Source: an uncultured Chloroflexales bacterium | GTDB taxonomy: Bacteria; Chloroflexota; Chloroflexia; Chloroflexales; Chloroflexaceae | Assembly (NCBI GenBank): GCA_937902315.1 | Contig: CALGUG010000002.1 | Span: 23,878-87,877 of the forward strand | Length of the DNA stretch: 64,000 nt | Direction of reading: 5' to 3' | Shown: one piece after another, positions 9,210-16,767 of the stretch | Layout of the letters: each line of letters opens with the position of its first letter | How positions within the stretch are numbered: the stretch's first letter is position 1 | The notes under the pieces: model-generated | Told to the model about the DNA's origin: nothing | The model's input: only the letters and a program-made list of their open reading frames with translations | The model's database searches: none | Position numbers and translations under genes: made by a program

Positions 9210-9260
9210 TAGCCGTAGGCGGACGCGCTAGGGAAGGCATGGGAGGGAGAGACCTCGCCG
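9210..9260 (-). repeat. Dispersed GC-rich repeat, module A (copy 3, inverted)
   Basis: Reverse-complement copy with core TAGCCGTAGGCGGACGCGC. With copy 2 it makes a divergent pair ~170 bp apart. Confidence 0.8.
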
Positions 9261-9272
9261 CTAGAGCGATAG

Positions 9273-9306
9273 AAAAAGCCCCGCTTGTAAAGAAGCGGGG
9301 CTTTTG
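9273..9306 (-). terminator. Rho-independent terminator of RND operon
   Basis: Stem AAAAGCCCCGCTT / AAGCGGGGCTTTT with a short loop; on the minus strand it ends in a T-run just after the adaptor gene. Confidence 0.85.
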
Positions 9307-9324
9307 TGTATTGTCTGTTTGGGC

Positions 9325-10872
9325 TTAGGGAGTGCTCAAAATCGTGATATGGCCTCCCATACCTTCGCGTAGGCCCTCTTGCGAGTCGAGCTTGATGCGC
9401 ACGCTATAGCTGCGAATCGTGCCGCGCTGTTGGGCGCTGGGCGAGATGTAACGCACGCGGCCCGTAAAGGTCTGGCTCGGCAGAGCGTCGAAGACGATCT
9501 CGGTGCGCTGGTTGAGCGCCACCTTGCCAATATCGGCCTCGTTGATATCGACCTCGAACTCAAGCTCGCTCATATCGATCAGCTGAATGGCCGGTTCGGG
9601 CAGAATGCCGCCGCTGGTGTTGAGCGGGAGCGGCCCAGTTACAGCGCCCTCTTGCAGATTGAGCTGCACCACTGTGCCATCGAAGGGCGCGCGCAGTTCG
9701 GCGTATTCGCGGCTGAGCTGGGCCTGCTGCAGAGCGGCCTCGGCGCGCGCGATGTTGGCGGCAGCAATCTCTTGCGACGACTCGCGCGGGTTAGGGTTGA
9801 GGCGCTGGCGAGCGGCTTGGGCGATGGCGAGATTGCTTTGGGCGGCTGCCACGGCGTCTTGCTCGGGCGGCCCTTGCACCTTAACCAGCTCGCTGTGGGC
9901 CAGCGTGACCTGCTGTTCGGCCTGAGCGATGCCGGTGACCTCGTTTTGGCGGGCTAGATCGTAGGCGACGCGCGCCTGTTCGACGGCTGTTTCGGCGTTG
10001 TGCATAGCCGCTTCGGCCGCGACATAGGCGTTGTAGTAAGCGTTGCGCTCGCTATCGGTCGCTTTGCGCTCGGTGTTGCGCAGGTTGCCTACATCAACAT
10101 CGCCCACGATCGGCAGATCGACACCGACCTCGACATTGACTGGGGGATTGATCGGCACCTTTCCGGTCGATTGTACATACTCCCAATCGCTGCGAGCTTG
10201 CGAATAAGCCGCTTGCGCTTGAGCTAACAGCCCGGCCGCCTGATGCATTTGCAGTTCGGCCTCGGTTTTGGCGGCCGAGAGCGTATTGCGCACGGTCTCG
10301 AGGTTCTGTTCGGCTTGGCTGAGCAAAGCTTGGGCCTGACGGGTGTTTTGCTCGGTTAGATGCTGCGCTTGGGCCACACCGATCTGGGCCAGTTGGATAT
10401 TGGCGTTGGCCGCTTGAATGTCGGCAGGGTTGGGCGCCTCGTTGAGCGCGCTCTGGGCGGCACGGGCGGCCCGCAGATCGGCTTGGGCTTGAAGAATCGC
10501 AGTGTCGAACGGGCGGGGATCGAGGATAGCCAGCAGTTGGCCTTTGGTCACCACATCGCCTTCCGACACATAGACCTCGCTGACACGTCCGGCCACCAGG
10601 AAGGACAGTTGGACGTTGCGCACCGCGCGCAGATAGCCCGTGCCGCTCACCCGATTGCGAGACGCGATGCTGGTCGGGCTAGGTGCCACTTGGCTCTCTG
10701 CACTGCTGGCGGTCGCGCTTGGGCTTGGCTCAACTTGGGCGACGGCGTTGGGGGGCAAAATAATTGTATCGGAACCACTGCGCTCGTTGGCTGAAAGCGC
10801 ACAGGCGCTGAGTGCGATCAAACAAGCCAAGCAGCTCAGCCAGTGGATTCGTGAAGATTTTCGTGAAGACAT
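9325..10872 (-). CDS. RND efflux periplasmic adaptor lipoprotein (HlyD/MFP family)
   Basis: 515 residues. The N-terminus is a lipoprotein signal with lipobox LSAC (about residue 20). It continues with a lipoyl/barrel-sandwich half (VSEVYVSEGDVVTKGQLLAI), an unusually long Ala/Gln-rich alpha-hairpin coiled coil (residues ~125-370, broken by a ~50-residue insert containing VDLPIVGDVDVG), the second lipoyl half (LRAPFDGTVVQLNLQEGAV) and a beta-barrel domain (FEVDINEADIGKV). Such adaptors link an inner-membrane RND pump to an outer channel; Chloroflexota are generally thought to lack an LPS outer membrane, so the partner is unclear. GGAGG precedes the ATG. It follows the pump gene by 39 bp in one operon. 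Confidence 0.88.
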   Translation of the reverse strand: MSSRKSSRIHWLSCLACLIALSACALSANERSGSDTIILPPNAVAQVEPSPSATASSAESQVAPSPTSIASRNRVSGTGYLRAVRNVQLSFLVAGRVSEVYVSEGDVVTKGQLLAILDPRPFDTAILQAQADLRAARAAQSALNEAPNPADIQAANANIQLAQIGVAQAQHLTEQNTRQAQALLSQAEQNLETVRNTLSAAKTEAELQMHQAAGLLAQAQAAYSQARSDWEYVQSTGKVPINPPVNVEVGVDLPIVGDVDVGNLRNTERKATDSERNAYYNAYVAAEAAMHNAETAVEQARVAYDLARQNEVTGIAQAEQQVTLAHSELVKVQGPPEQDAVAAAQSNLAIAQAARQRLNPNPRESSQEIAAANIARAEAALQQAQLSREYAELRAPFDGTVVQLNLQEGAVTGPLPLNTSGGILPEPAIQLIDMSELEFEVDINEADIGKVALNQRTEIVFDALPSQTFTGRVRYISPSAQQRGTIRSYSVRIKLDSQEGLREGMGGHITILSTP

Positions 10873-10911
10873 ACAACCTCCTTGCAGCCTAATAGCTTAT
10901 CTGATCTTCAG

Positions 10912-13900
10912 CTACGCCTTGGGCTGATGCTCGTCTGGAGCGTCTGCTTGTTCTTGATCATCGCTTGGGCTGTTCGAATGAGAATCAACTGTATCGGGTT
11001 CAAGCGATGCTTGCTCGTCAGCTGGAGCAGCAGCTTCGCTTGTTACTTCATCGTGCTTAACGTCGTCTGTATGCTTGGGCCCGAAACGGCTCATCAGCGA
11101 CGCGTAAAAACTATAGGTAGTTGGCACGATAAAGAGCGTCAGAATAGTAGAAGAGATCATACCGCCGATGATCACGATACCCAGGCCGCGACGTAACTCG
11201 GCACCTGCACCCAAACCGAGGGCGGTTGGCAGATTACCAAAGATGATGGCTGCCGAGGTCATCATGATCGGGCGGGTACGCACCAGACAGGCGCGCACCA
11301 GGGCGTCGTGGGTCGACATGCCCGCTTCCAGTAGGCGCTTGGTGTATTCCAGCAACATAATCGAGTTTTTGACCACAAGGCCCAGCAGCATAAGCACACC
11401 GACCATAGCCACCACATTCAGATCGAGCTGCATAATGCGCGCCGAGAAGACCGCACCGATCAAGCTGAGCGGCATGGCTACCATCAAGACGATCGGCTCA
11501 GTGAAGGAGCGGAAGGCCACCACCAACACGATGTAGATCAGCACGATCGCGATCAGAATCGCCACGAACAGGCTGCTATAACCCTGTTGCTGCTGGTTAT
11601 AGAACGAGCCGCCGAACTTGACGCTGATGCCTTCGGGCGGTGGGTTCTGGTCGATGATCTTCTGCATATCGCTGACCACATAGTTGAGGTTGCGGCCCAC
11701 ATTGTTGCCGCCCAGAATGATTTCGTTCAGGCGGTCGCTGCGCAGTACCGACTTCTGAGTGTATTCGACCTCGCTTCGCGCGATGCTATCGAGCGGTACC
11801 AGGTCCGACCCGAAGGGAATGCCGAGGCTATTGATGCCTGCGATAGTCTGGCGGTCTTCGGGGCGCAGACGCACATTGATCGGGTAGGCGCTGCCGTTTT
11901 CGCGGTATTCACCCACCCCTAAACCGCTGACCAGAATGCGCAGCGTGCTTACCAAGCTTAGGTTGGTGAAGCCGTATTGCTGGGCGATCGTTTGGTTGAT
12001 GCGGTAGGTCAGACGCGGTACGCCGGGTGTGTAAGAGCTGTCGAGATCCTCCAAACCTTCGACCGAGGCGAAGGCGGCCTGTAGCCGTTCGGCGTAGGGC
12101 GCGATCTGCTCGTGGGGCAGCGAACTGCGAATCTGCACCTGAATCGGGCGGGTCGCCACTAGGGTAACCGTGCTGAATTCGTAGCTGGTTTGGCCGAAGG
12201 TGATGCGCGGATAGTCGGCCAGGAGCGGTCTCAGGCGGGCCTGCACTGTGTCGAGGTTTTTGCCTTTATGGGTCACAAAGAAGTAGACATATTCCGGCCC
12301 GTTGATAGCTCCAACGATCGTCAACACATTGGTGACATCGGGGTCTTGGGCCAAGATCGCTTCGACCTCGCGGGCCTTGGCATCGCTTTCGGCCAGCGGG
12401 GTGCCGGGCGGCATCTCGAAGGAGACGCCGAACTGTCCGTTTTCATCGATCGGCAGGAATGAGATCGGAATGCTCAAGGCCACCACAACCGTCCAAGCTA
12501 GTAGTAGAACGGTCGCTACCAAGACGGTGCCTCTGAAACGCAGCGCTAGTTCGAGCGTGCGCTCGTACAACTTCATCAGGCGCGTCTCTTCGACCTTCTC
12601 TTGAGTCACATCGTCTTCGAGATCGTCGGGTGGTGGGGGCGGCGCGTCTTTGGGGCGTTTCAGCCAGTAGGCGCTCAGCATGGGGCCGTTGGTGAAGGCT
12701 TCGAGCAGCGACACCAACATAGCCGCGATCACGGTGACGGCGAAGGCGTGGTAGATCACGCCGGGCAGGCCGGGTGAGTCGAGCACGGTTAGGAAGACCG
12801 CGATGATGGTTAGGGTCATCGAGATCACCGATGAGGCGACTTGGTGCGCTCCGCGACTCGAGGCGATGATCGGATTGTAGCCCATTTCAAGGTTGCGGAA
12901 GACGTTTTCGCGCACCACAATCGCATCGTCGATCACCAGACCGACCGAGACCGAGAGCGCCAAGAGGGTGACGATATTGAGCGACAGGCCGAGCAGGTAC
13001 ATCGAAATAAAGGTGCCTGCCACAATGATCGGCAGACCGATCACCGTCACCATGGTGTTGCGTAGATTGCGGAAGAAGAACCAGACCACCAAGACGGCGA
13101 AGAAGATCGCGATCATAATGTCTTCGAGCGCGCCGTTGACATTCATCTCGACTTCTTCGGCTTGGTTCATAATCACGTTGTAGACCAGGTCGGGGTGTTG
13201 CTCGAAGACCGAGTCGAGCTTGGCGAGTGCCGCTTGAGCAGTGCTGTTGGTGTTGGCCGAGCTCTGGCGCGTGATCGCAAGCACCACTGTATCGACGCCG
13301 TTCAGACGTGAGTAGCTGCTGTCTTCGGCGCGCCCATCGCGGATGGTGGCGACATCGCCGACGCTGTAGCCTGTGACGCTCAAGGCGACTTGGGCGATGT
13401 CTTGCACATTGGTGAAGACGCTGCTGGCGCGCAGTTTGTACTCTTGGCCCTCGGCGACGATGCTGCCAAGCCCAATATCGCTGTTAGCGGCTGCGATCGC
13501 CGCGCTCACTTCGGCTGGCGGAATACGCAAGGCTTGCAAGCGGGCTAGATCGAGATCGACATTGATCTGGCGCTCTTTCCCGCCAAAGACCGTGACCGAG
13601 CCAACACCTTGGGCCGACTGGACTTCGGGGGCGATCGTATCTTTCAAAAGCTGATAGAGCGCCTCGGGCGACCTGTCGCCCGTGCTATTGACAGCAACCA
13701 GCAGAATCGGTAGATCGGTTTGGCCGTATTGGGTAAAGATCGGGTCGAGAACGCCGACTGGTAAGGTGGCGCGTATCATACCGACACGATCTTGAAGGCG
13801 CTGTTGGGTTGCGTTTAGATCGATACCAGTATCGAATTGAATGATGATGAGAGCGAAGTCGTCGTAGCTGGTCGAGGTGATCGAATCGAGGTCGTCGAGG

Positions 13901-14157
13901 GTCGAGATCTGGTCTTCGATCGGCTTGACGACGGTATCGGCGATCATTTCGGGGCTAGCGCCTGGATAGGCGACCACCATAGCGATGGTAGGTAGGCTAG
14001 AGCTTGGTAAAAGTGCGATTGGCAGCTTTACAAAGCTGTAGATGCCCAGCAACAAGATGCTGACCATCACCATAGTGATAAAAACTGGCTCGCGAATGGA
14101 GAAATCAGCTAGGATGTTGCCTCGCAGACGTGATATTTCGGATCGGCGTTTGTCCAT
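10912..14157 (-). CDS. RND (AcrB/HAE1-type) efflux pump
   Basis: 1081 residues, the usual ~1050 plus a polar Asp/Glu/Ser-rich tail. It begins with FSIREPVFITMVMVSILLLG (TM1) and has the porter-domain pattern YPGASPEMIADTVVKPIEDQ, the TM4 region SVGLVIDDAIVVRENVFRN with the proton-relay aspartates, a second repeat starting near RFRGTVLVATVLLLAW, and the late VGVLMLLGLVVKNSIMLLEY. The pump exports drugs, lipids or metabolites by proton antiport as a trimer. No clear Shine-Dalgarno precedes the ATG at 14157, so an internal start is possible. Operon with the adaptor downstream. Confidence 0.92.
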   Translation of the reverse strand: MDKRRSEISRLRGNILADFSIREPVFITMVMVSILLLGIYSFVKLPIALLPSSSLPTIAMVVAYPGASPEMIADTVVKPIEDQISTLDDLDSITSTSYDDFALIIIQFDTGIDLNATQQRLQDRVGMIRATLPVGVLDPIFTQYGQTDLPILLVAVNSTGDRSPEALYQLLKDTIAPEVQSAQGVGSVTVFGGKERQINVDLDLARLQALRIPPAEVSAAIAAANSDIGLGSIVAEGQEYKLRASSVFTNVQDIAQVALSVTGYSVGDVATIRDGRAEDSSYSRLNGVDTVVLAITRQSSANTNSTAQAALAKLDSVFEQHPDLVYNVIMNQAEEVEMNVNGALEDIMIAIFFAVLVVWFFFRNLRNTMVTVIGLPIIVAGTFISMYLLGLSLNIVTLLALSVSVGLVIDDAIVVRENVFRNLEMGYNPIIASSRGAHQVASSVISMTLTIIAVFLTVLDSPGLPGVIYHAFAVTVIAAMLVSLLEAFTNGPMLSAYWLKRPKDAPPPPPDDLEDDVTQEKVEETRLMKLYERTLELALRFRGTVLVATVLLLAWTVVVALSIPISFLPIDENGQFGVSFEMPPGTPLAESDAKAREVEAILAQDPDVTNVLTIVGAINGPEYVYFFVTHKGKNLDTVQARLRPLLADYPRITFGQTSYEFSTVTLVATRPIQVQIRSSLPHEQIAPYAERLQAAFASVEGLEDLDSSYTPGVPRLTYRINQTIAQQYGFTNLSLVSTLRILVSGLGVGEYRENGSAYPINVRLRPEDRQTIAGINSLGIPFGSDLVPLDSIARSEVEYTQKSVLRSDRLNEIILGGNNVGRNLNYVVSDMQKIIDQNPPPEGISVKFGGSFYNQQQQGYSSLFVAILIAIVLIYIVLVVAFRSFTEPIVLMVAMPLSLIGAVFSARIMQLDLNVVAMVGVLMLLGLVVKNSIMLLEYTKRLLEAGMSTHDALVRACLVRTRPIMMTSAAIIFGNLPTALGLGAGAELRRGLGIVIIGGMISSTILTLFIVPTTYSFYASLMSRFGPKHTDDVKHDEVTSEAAAPADEQASLEPDTVDSHSNSPSDDQEQADAPDEHQPKA

Positions 14158-14416
14158 AGCGAAACGTTTCTGTATAAATCAAAGATTATACCTTACAAAC
14201 CGTTTGGTGTCGCTTAATGATACCTCTCTTTTGCTACCAATAGCATATTCGCTGATTACCTGAAGCTGTCTAACGAGCCGACTAAACGCGCCTTATGAGA
14301 GCGCACCAGTGCCACTCTGCAAGATATGAGCCGTAAAAAGAAGCTGTTGCCAGCCATCCTGAAATCTCTCTGACCATCACGAGATCTAAAAGCCGATAAG
14401 AATCGAAATTGACCCC
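14158..14416. other. Intergenic region upstream of the RND operon
   Basis: About 260 bp. I see no gene, repeat module or strong promoter in it on either strand. Confidence 0.5.
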
Positions 14417-14445
14417 TTGACAACTGTTTTGAGCCGTGCTATATT
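14417..14445 (+). promoter_or_regulatory. Near-consensus sigma-70 promoter
   Basis: TTGACA (14417-14422), exactly 17 nt, then TATATT (14440-14445). It drives the small ORF/RNA unit at 14.45-14.72 kb. Confidence 0.75.
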
Positions 14446-14502
14446 CTTTTCAACTGGAATGCGCAACAAGATGCGCAGTGTGATGATGAGAGGACGACGA
14501 TC

Positions 14503-14649
14503 ATGACCCGACGAAATCAACAAAACACGCTAGCCCTTATGAAACACAATTCACTGTACGTGTTTATTGAGCTCGAAAAGGGTTATATGACATGCGATTT
14601 AAGTGATCGTCGCCCAGCAGCTAGTGTGATACGGAGTGATAAGCTATGA
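14503..14649 (+). CDS. Small 48-codon ORF in its own transcription unit
   Basis: The ATG is preceded by AGAGGA at 7-8 nt. The product begins MTRRNQQNTLALMKHNSLYV and ends SVIRSDKL: basic at the N-terminus, no membrane segment, two cysteine-free halves around YMTCD. It is bracketed by a near-perfect promoter ~60 bp upstream and a strong terminator 20 bp downstream, which argues that the ~280-nt transcript is real even if the peptide is not. I do not recognise the family. It may be a leader or small regulatory RNA with an incidental reading frame. Confidence 0.5.
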   Translation: MTRRNQQNTLALMKHNSLYVFIELEKGYMTCDLSDRRPAASVIRSDKL

Positions 14650-14670
14650 CGAGTGAGCGAGCTGTTTAAG

Positions 14671-14722
14671 CCGCTATGTCAGAGCTTGCACTCGAGCAGC
14701 TCTCGGCATAGCGGTTTTTTTG
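14671..14722 (+). terminator. Strong rho-independent terminator
   Basis: Long stem AAGCCGCTATG / CATAGCGGTTT with inner pairing AGAGCT / AGCTCT, followed by a seven-T run. It closes the small-ORF unit. Confidence 0.85.
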
Positions 14723-14827
14723 TGCGCTCATTCTTGAGCTTATTCGATCACTTCCGTATCACAATCACATTGTGCACCATCACACTGTGGTATCGGCGTT
14801 CTGGTAATAACCCCCGACCGCACACTT

Positions 14828-14899
14828 CTTGCGGTAGCTCAATCGGTAGAGCAACGTACAACTAATACGTGAGTCCGAGTTCGAATCTTGGCCGCGAAG
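14828..14899 (+). tRNA. tRNA-like gene with non-canonical anticodon loop (ACT, A33)
   Basis: A 72-nt cloverleaf in normal order: acceptor CTTGCGG / CCGCGAA (C1-A72 mispair), T8-A9, D arm GCTC / GAGC with GG in the loop, anticodon stem ACGTA / TACGT, 4-nt variable loop, T arm CCGAG-TTCGAAT-CTTGG. The 7-nt anticodon loop is CAACTAA: position 33 is A where nearly all tRNAs have U, and the anticodon would be ACT (Ser). Flanking bases extend the acceptor helix (CTTCTT / AAGAAG). It may be a decayed tRNA or a tRNA mimic, given the Y RNA array 1 kb downstream. Confidence 0.6.
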
Positions 14900-14931
14900 A
14901 AGTATGTGAATTCCGTAAGGGGGTGGCAACG

Positions 14932-15435
14932 ATGAACGATGTATTGCTTTTGAATGCGAGCTACGAGCCGCTTCGCATTGTGTCCATTCAGCGAGCCATG
15001 CGCTTGCTGCTGCAGCAGAAGGCCGAGATCGTTGAGGCAGGTTTGGGCTACCTGCACACCATTCAAAACAGCTATGTGATGCCCTTGGTGGTGCGCTTGG
15101 TACGCTATGTCGCTGTTCCTCGCCAGACGCGCTTGGCCTGTACGCGACGGGCCTTGCTGATACGCGATGGCGAGACCTGCCAATACTGTGCTGATCAGCC
15201 TGGGCGCGTCAATCTGACCGTAGATCACGTGATCCCACGTTCTCAGGGCGGCGCCACAAGCTGGGAAAATACCGTGATCGCCTGCAAGCGCTGCAATCAT
15301 CAAAAGGCCGACCGCACGCCGCAACAGGCCGGAATGCAGCTTTTGCGTCCGCCTCAGCGTCCAAGCTACGCAGGCTTCGCGTTGATCCGCGCCATCGAGC
15401 GCCACGCGGTTTGGTGTAAGTACAGCTATCGCTAG
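14932..15435 (+). CDS. HNH endonuclease family protein
   Basis: 167 residues, starting MNDVLLLNASYEPLRIVSIQ, the standard opening of a widespread chromosomal HNH family. The HNH fold is complete: CQYC zinc pair, VDHVIPRSQGG (the catalytic DH), W-E-N-T-V and CKRCNHQKAD zinc pair. These proteins are usually single-domain DNA endonucleases without a nearby homing target. The ATG at 14932 is preceded by AAGGGGGTGG. It sits 32 bp after the tRNA-like gene and 31 bp before tRNA-Lys, probably in one transcript. Physiological role unknown. Confidence 0.88.
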   Translation: MNDVLLLNASYEPLRIVSIQRAMRLLLQQKAEIVEAGLGYLHTIQNSYVMPLVVRLVRYVAVPRQTRLACTRRALLIRDGETCQYCADQPGRVNLTVDHVIPRSQGGATSWENTVIACKRCNHQKADRTPQQAGMQLLRPPQRPSYAGFALIRAIERHAVWCKYSYR

Positions 15436-15466
15436 GTGGTTGGAAGTCCGAAACATTCCGTTTCCA

Positions 15467-15538
15467 GCCACTGTAGCTCAATGGCAGAGCACACGCCTTT
15501 TAAGCGGGGAGATGTGGGTTCGACCCCCACCGGTGGCA
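15467..15538 (+). tRNA. tRNA-Lys(TTT)
   Basis: 72-nt cloverleaf: acceptor GCCACTG / CGGTGGC, D arm GCTC / GAGC, anticodon stem CACGC / GCGGG (one A-G mismatch) with loop CTTTTAA (U33, anticodon TTT), variable GAGAT, T arm GTGGG-TTCGACC-CCCAC, discriminator A. No encoded CCA. Confidence 0.88.
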
Positions 15539-15665
15539 CTGATCGCCTGTTCTTGGAAGAACGAGACCAGCGCGGAATGTAGGCTTTGTGAGCGAGGATA
15601 TGGTGAGCCGCTTGCTGCTCGGCTGGTGTTGAACGAGCGAGGGTGAGCTTTCTCGACTAGCAAAT

Positions 15666-15709
15666 GAGTTGATACGGTTCGGATTGGCTTTTGAGAGCCG
15701 TATCAACTC
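15666..15709 (+). other. Perfect 12-bp hairpin before the small protein gene
   Basis: GAGTTGATACGG / CCGTATCAACTC with a 20-nt loop and no T-run. It could be an attenuator or processing site between tRNA-Lys and the downstream operon. Confidence 0.55.
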
Positions 15710-15734
15710 CTGATTAGAGAGAGTGAGGGCAATT

Positions 15735-15941
15735 ATGCAGGGCGAATTGCATGTGCGTTTGAACGGTCGCAGCTACGATTACGACCTGTCGGAGTTGGGC
15801 TTGAGTTGCGATGTCTGCGAACAGGAGTTGCGCCAAGTGCTGGCTCGGCTGCACGATCTCTCGCCCGACCAGCTCGCTGAGTATGTGGTTGTGCGCGAAA
15901 AGCAGGCGATTATCGTGCGACCTATCGCCCTTTACGGCTAA
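15735..15941 (+). CDS. 68-aa protein, possible ubiquitin-like (beta-grasp) partner of the Ro60/E1 cluster
   Basis: Starts MQGELHVRLNGRSYDYDL after GAGGG and ends IIVRPIALYG. The order of predicted elements is strand-strand (ELHVRLN, RSYDYDL), a helix (CEQELRQVLARLHDL) and strand(s) (YVVVREKQAIIVRP), which fits a minimal beta-grasp fold, and the chain ends in a free glycine as ubiquitin-like proteins need. It contains two cysteines (SCDVC). It lies 7 bp before the first Y RNA-like unit, and the same transcript appears to lead to the Ro60-like and ThiF/E1-like genes. The ubiquitin-like call is inference; by sequence alone it is an unrecognised small protein. Confidence 0.5.
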   Translation: MQGELHVRLNGRSYDYDLSELGLSCDVCEQELRQVLARLHDLSPDQLAEYVVVREKQAIIVRPIALYG

Positions 15942-15948
15942 GCTTTGT

Positions 15949-16093
15949 GATCGAGCGTACTCTGACCTAGATGGTTTACACGTCTCACACGAGTGGAATT
16001 GCGGGTTCGAATCCCGCTGAGGCAGCTATGCTTCTTCGCTTGCTTAAACCGGAGGAGCACGAAAAACGACCATCTAAACTTGTACGCTTGATC
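15949..16093 (+). ncRNA. Y RNA-like RNA, unit 1
   Basis: Outer helix P1 pairs GATCGAGCGTAC (15949-15960) with GTACGCTTGATC (16082-16093): 12 bp with one G-U. Internal loop TCTGACC / AACTT; helix P2 TAGATGGT / ACCATCTA (8 bp), then TTACAC. The core has a canonical T arm GCGGG-TTCGAAT-CCCGC (16001-16017), then TGAGGCA which can pair with TGCTTCT downstream, then a D-like arm GCTT...GAGC. This is the YrlA-type tRNA-like order. The D-arm half is the least tRNA-like of the set. Confidence 0.75.
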
Positions 16094-16108
16094 CTATCTA
16101 AGCGCTTT

Positions 16109-16242
16109 CCAAGCGTATCCTGACCCAACAAGGCTACATACGAAAGGTGCGGGTTCAATTCCCGTTTTCTCAGAGGGAAATAGCTCATTGGTAGAGCGTT
16201 CGTTTAGCCGCAAGGCGACCCTGGTTGAACTTATACGCTTGG
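16109..16242 (+). ncRNA. Y RNA-like RNA, unit 2
   Basis: P1 CCAAGCGTAT / ATACGCTTGG (10 bp); loop CCTGAC / AACTT; P2 CAACAAGG / CCTGGTTG (one mismatch), then CTACAT. Core: T arm GCGGG-TTCAATT-CCCGT (16149-16165), acceptor-like hairpin TTTCTC / GGGAAA, T8-A9, D arm GCTC-ATTGGTA-GAGC. TTCGT after the D arm pairs with ACGAA before the T arm, recreating a 5-bp anticodon stem. A GNRA hairpin GCC-GCAA-GGC lies between this and P2. Confidence 0.78.
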
Positions 16243-16254
16243 TTCCGAATCGTA

Positions 16255-16388
16255 TTTGAGCGTATTCTAACTGCTATAGCTTACACCCTGCTTAGGTGAA
16301 GGTCGCAGGTTCGAATCCTGCCATCGACTTCGGTCGATGTAGCTCAGAGGTTAGAGCAACAATCGCTGTAGCGACTCGTACGCTCAAA
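16255..16388 (+). ncRNA. Y RNA-like RNA, unit 3 (UUCG-capped tRNA-like core)
   Basis: P1 TTTGAGCGTAT / GTACGCTCAAA (11 bp, one G-U); loop TCTAAC / GACTC; P2 GCTATAGC / GCTGTAGC, then TTACAC. Core: AGGTC variable loop, T arm GCAGG-TTCGAAT-CCTGC, acceptor CATCGAC (16322-16328), UUCG, acceptor GTCGATG (16333-16339), T8-A9, D arm GCTC-AGAGGTTA-GAGC. Each tRNA element is canonical but the 3' half precedes the 5' half. Confidence 0.82.
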
Positions 16389-16404
16389 CCCTTCAAAATG
16401 TGAT

Positions 16405-16546
16405 CTGGTGTGCTCAGACCCTAGAGGCTTACACACGTACTGGTGTACAACCCTGCAGGTTCGAATCCTGCCTTTTCTTCGGAAAAGTGGCGGAAATGGC
16501 AGACGCGGTATTGTGACTCACACAGCCTTTAGAACTTGCACACCAG
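16405..16546 (+). ncRNA. Y RNA-like RNA, unit 4 (tRNA-Leu-like core, UUCG cap)
   Basis: P1 CTGGTGTGC / GCACACCAG (9 bp); loop TCAGAC / AACTT; P2 CTAGAGGC / GCCTTTAG, then TTACAC. Core: a class II-like variable arm before T arm GCAGG-TTCGAAT-CCTGC, acceptor CTTTTC, UUCG, GAAAAG, then TGGCGGAAATGGCAGACGCG, the standard tRNA-Leu D arm. GTAT / GTAC can rebuild most of an anticodon stem. Confidence 0.82.
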
Positions 16547-16552
16547 TCCAAG

Positions 16553-16625
16553 TAATACCACATTCGTTTTAAAGACTTGCGTTCTTGTAACGCAGGGAAA
16601 CGAAGGCCAATATTTCGTATACCAA
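16553..16625 (+). repeat. Short MITE-like element (module B) inside the Y RNA array
   Basis: AATACCACATTCG...AAAGACTTGCG...CGTATACC: a shortened B element that occupies the 84-nt gap between units 4 and 5, whereas the other gaps are 12-16 nt and 49 nt. Confidence 0.6.
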
Positions 16626-16630
16626 CCATC

Positions 16631-16718
16631 AGAGACGTACTCTAATAGCATTGGCGTACACATTAGCGCTGCCTGTGGGGGGAAGACTGCGATGTGCCGA
16701 TGGAACTTGTACGTCTCT
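16631..16718 (+). ncRNA. Y RNA-like RNA, unit 5 (short, no tRNA-like core seen)
   Basis: P1 AGAGACGTAC / GTACGTCTCT (10 bp); loop TCTAATA / GAACTT; P2 CATTGGC / GCCGATG, then GTACAC. Only 88 nt: the interior lacks a T arm or D arm and contains a G6 run. Either a minimal Ro-binding RNA or a deletion derivative. Confidence 0.65.
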
Positions 16719-16767
16719 CTCAGCCGCTCGTCTCATGCGTTTCGTTCCCCATTCTGCTACTATGGGC

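Larger units (their letters stand above)
8607..9272. other. Long non-coding gap with paired inverted A modules
   Basis: About 670 bp without a convincing gene. It contains an A repeat at 8979-9040 (plus) and an inverted copy at 9210-9260, and the small hairpin AAAGGCC / GGCCTTT near 8868-8892. An 83-codon frame at 8745 lacks a ribosome-binding site and coding character. Confidence 0.6.
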
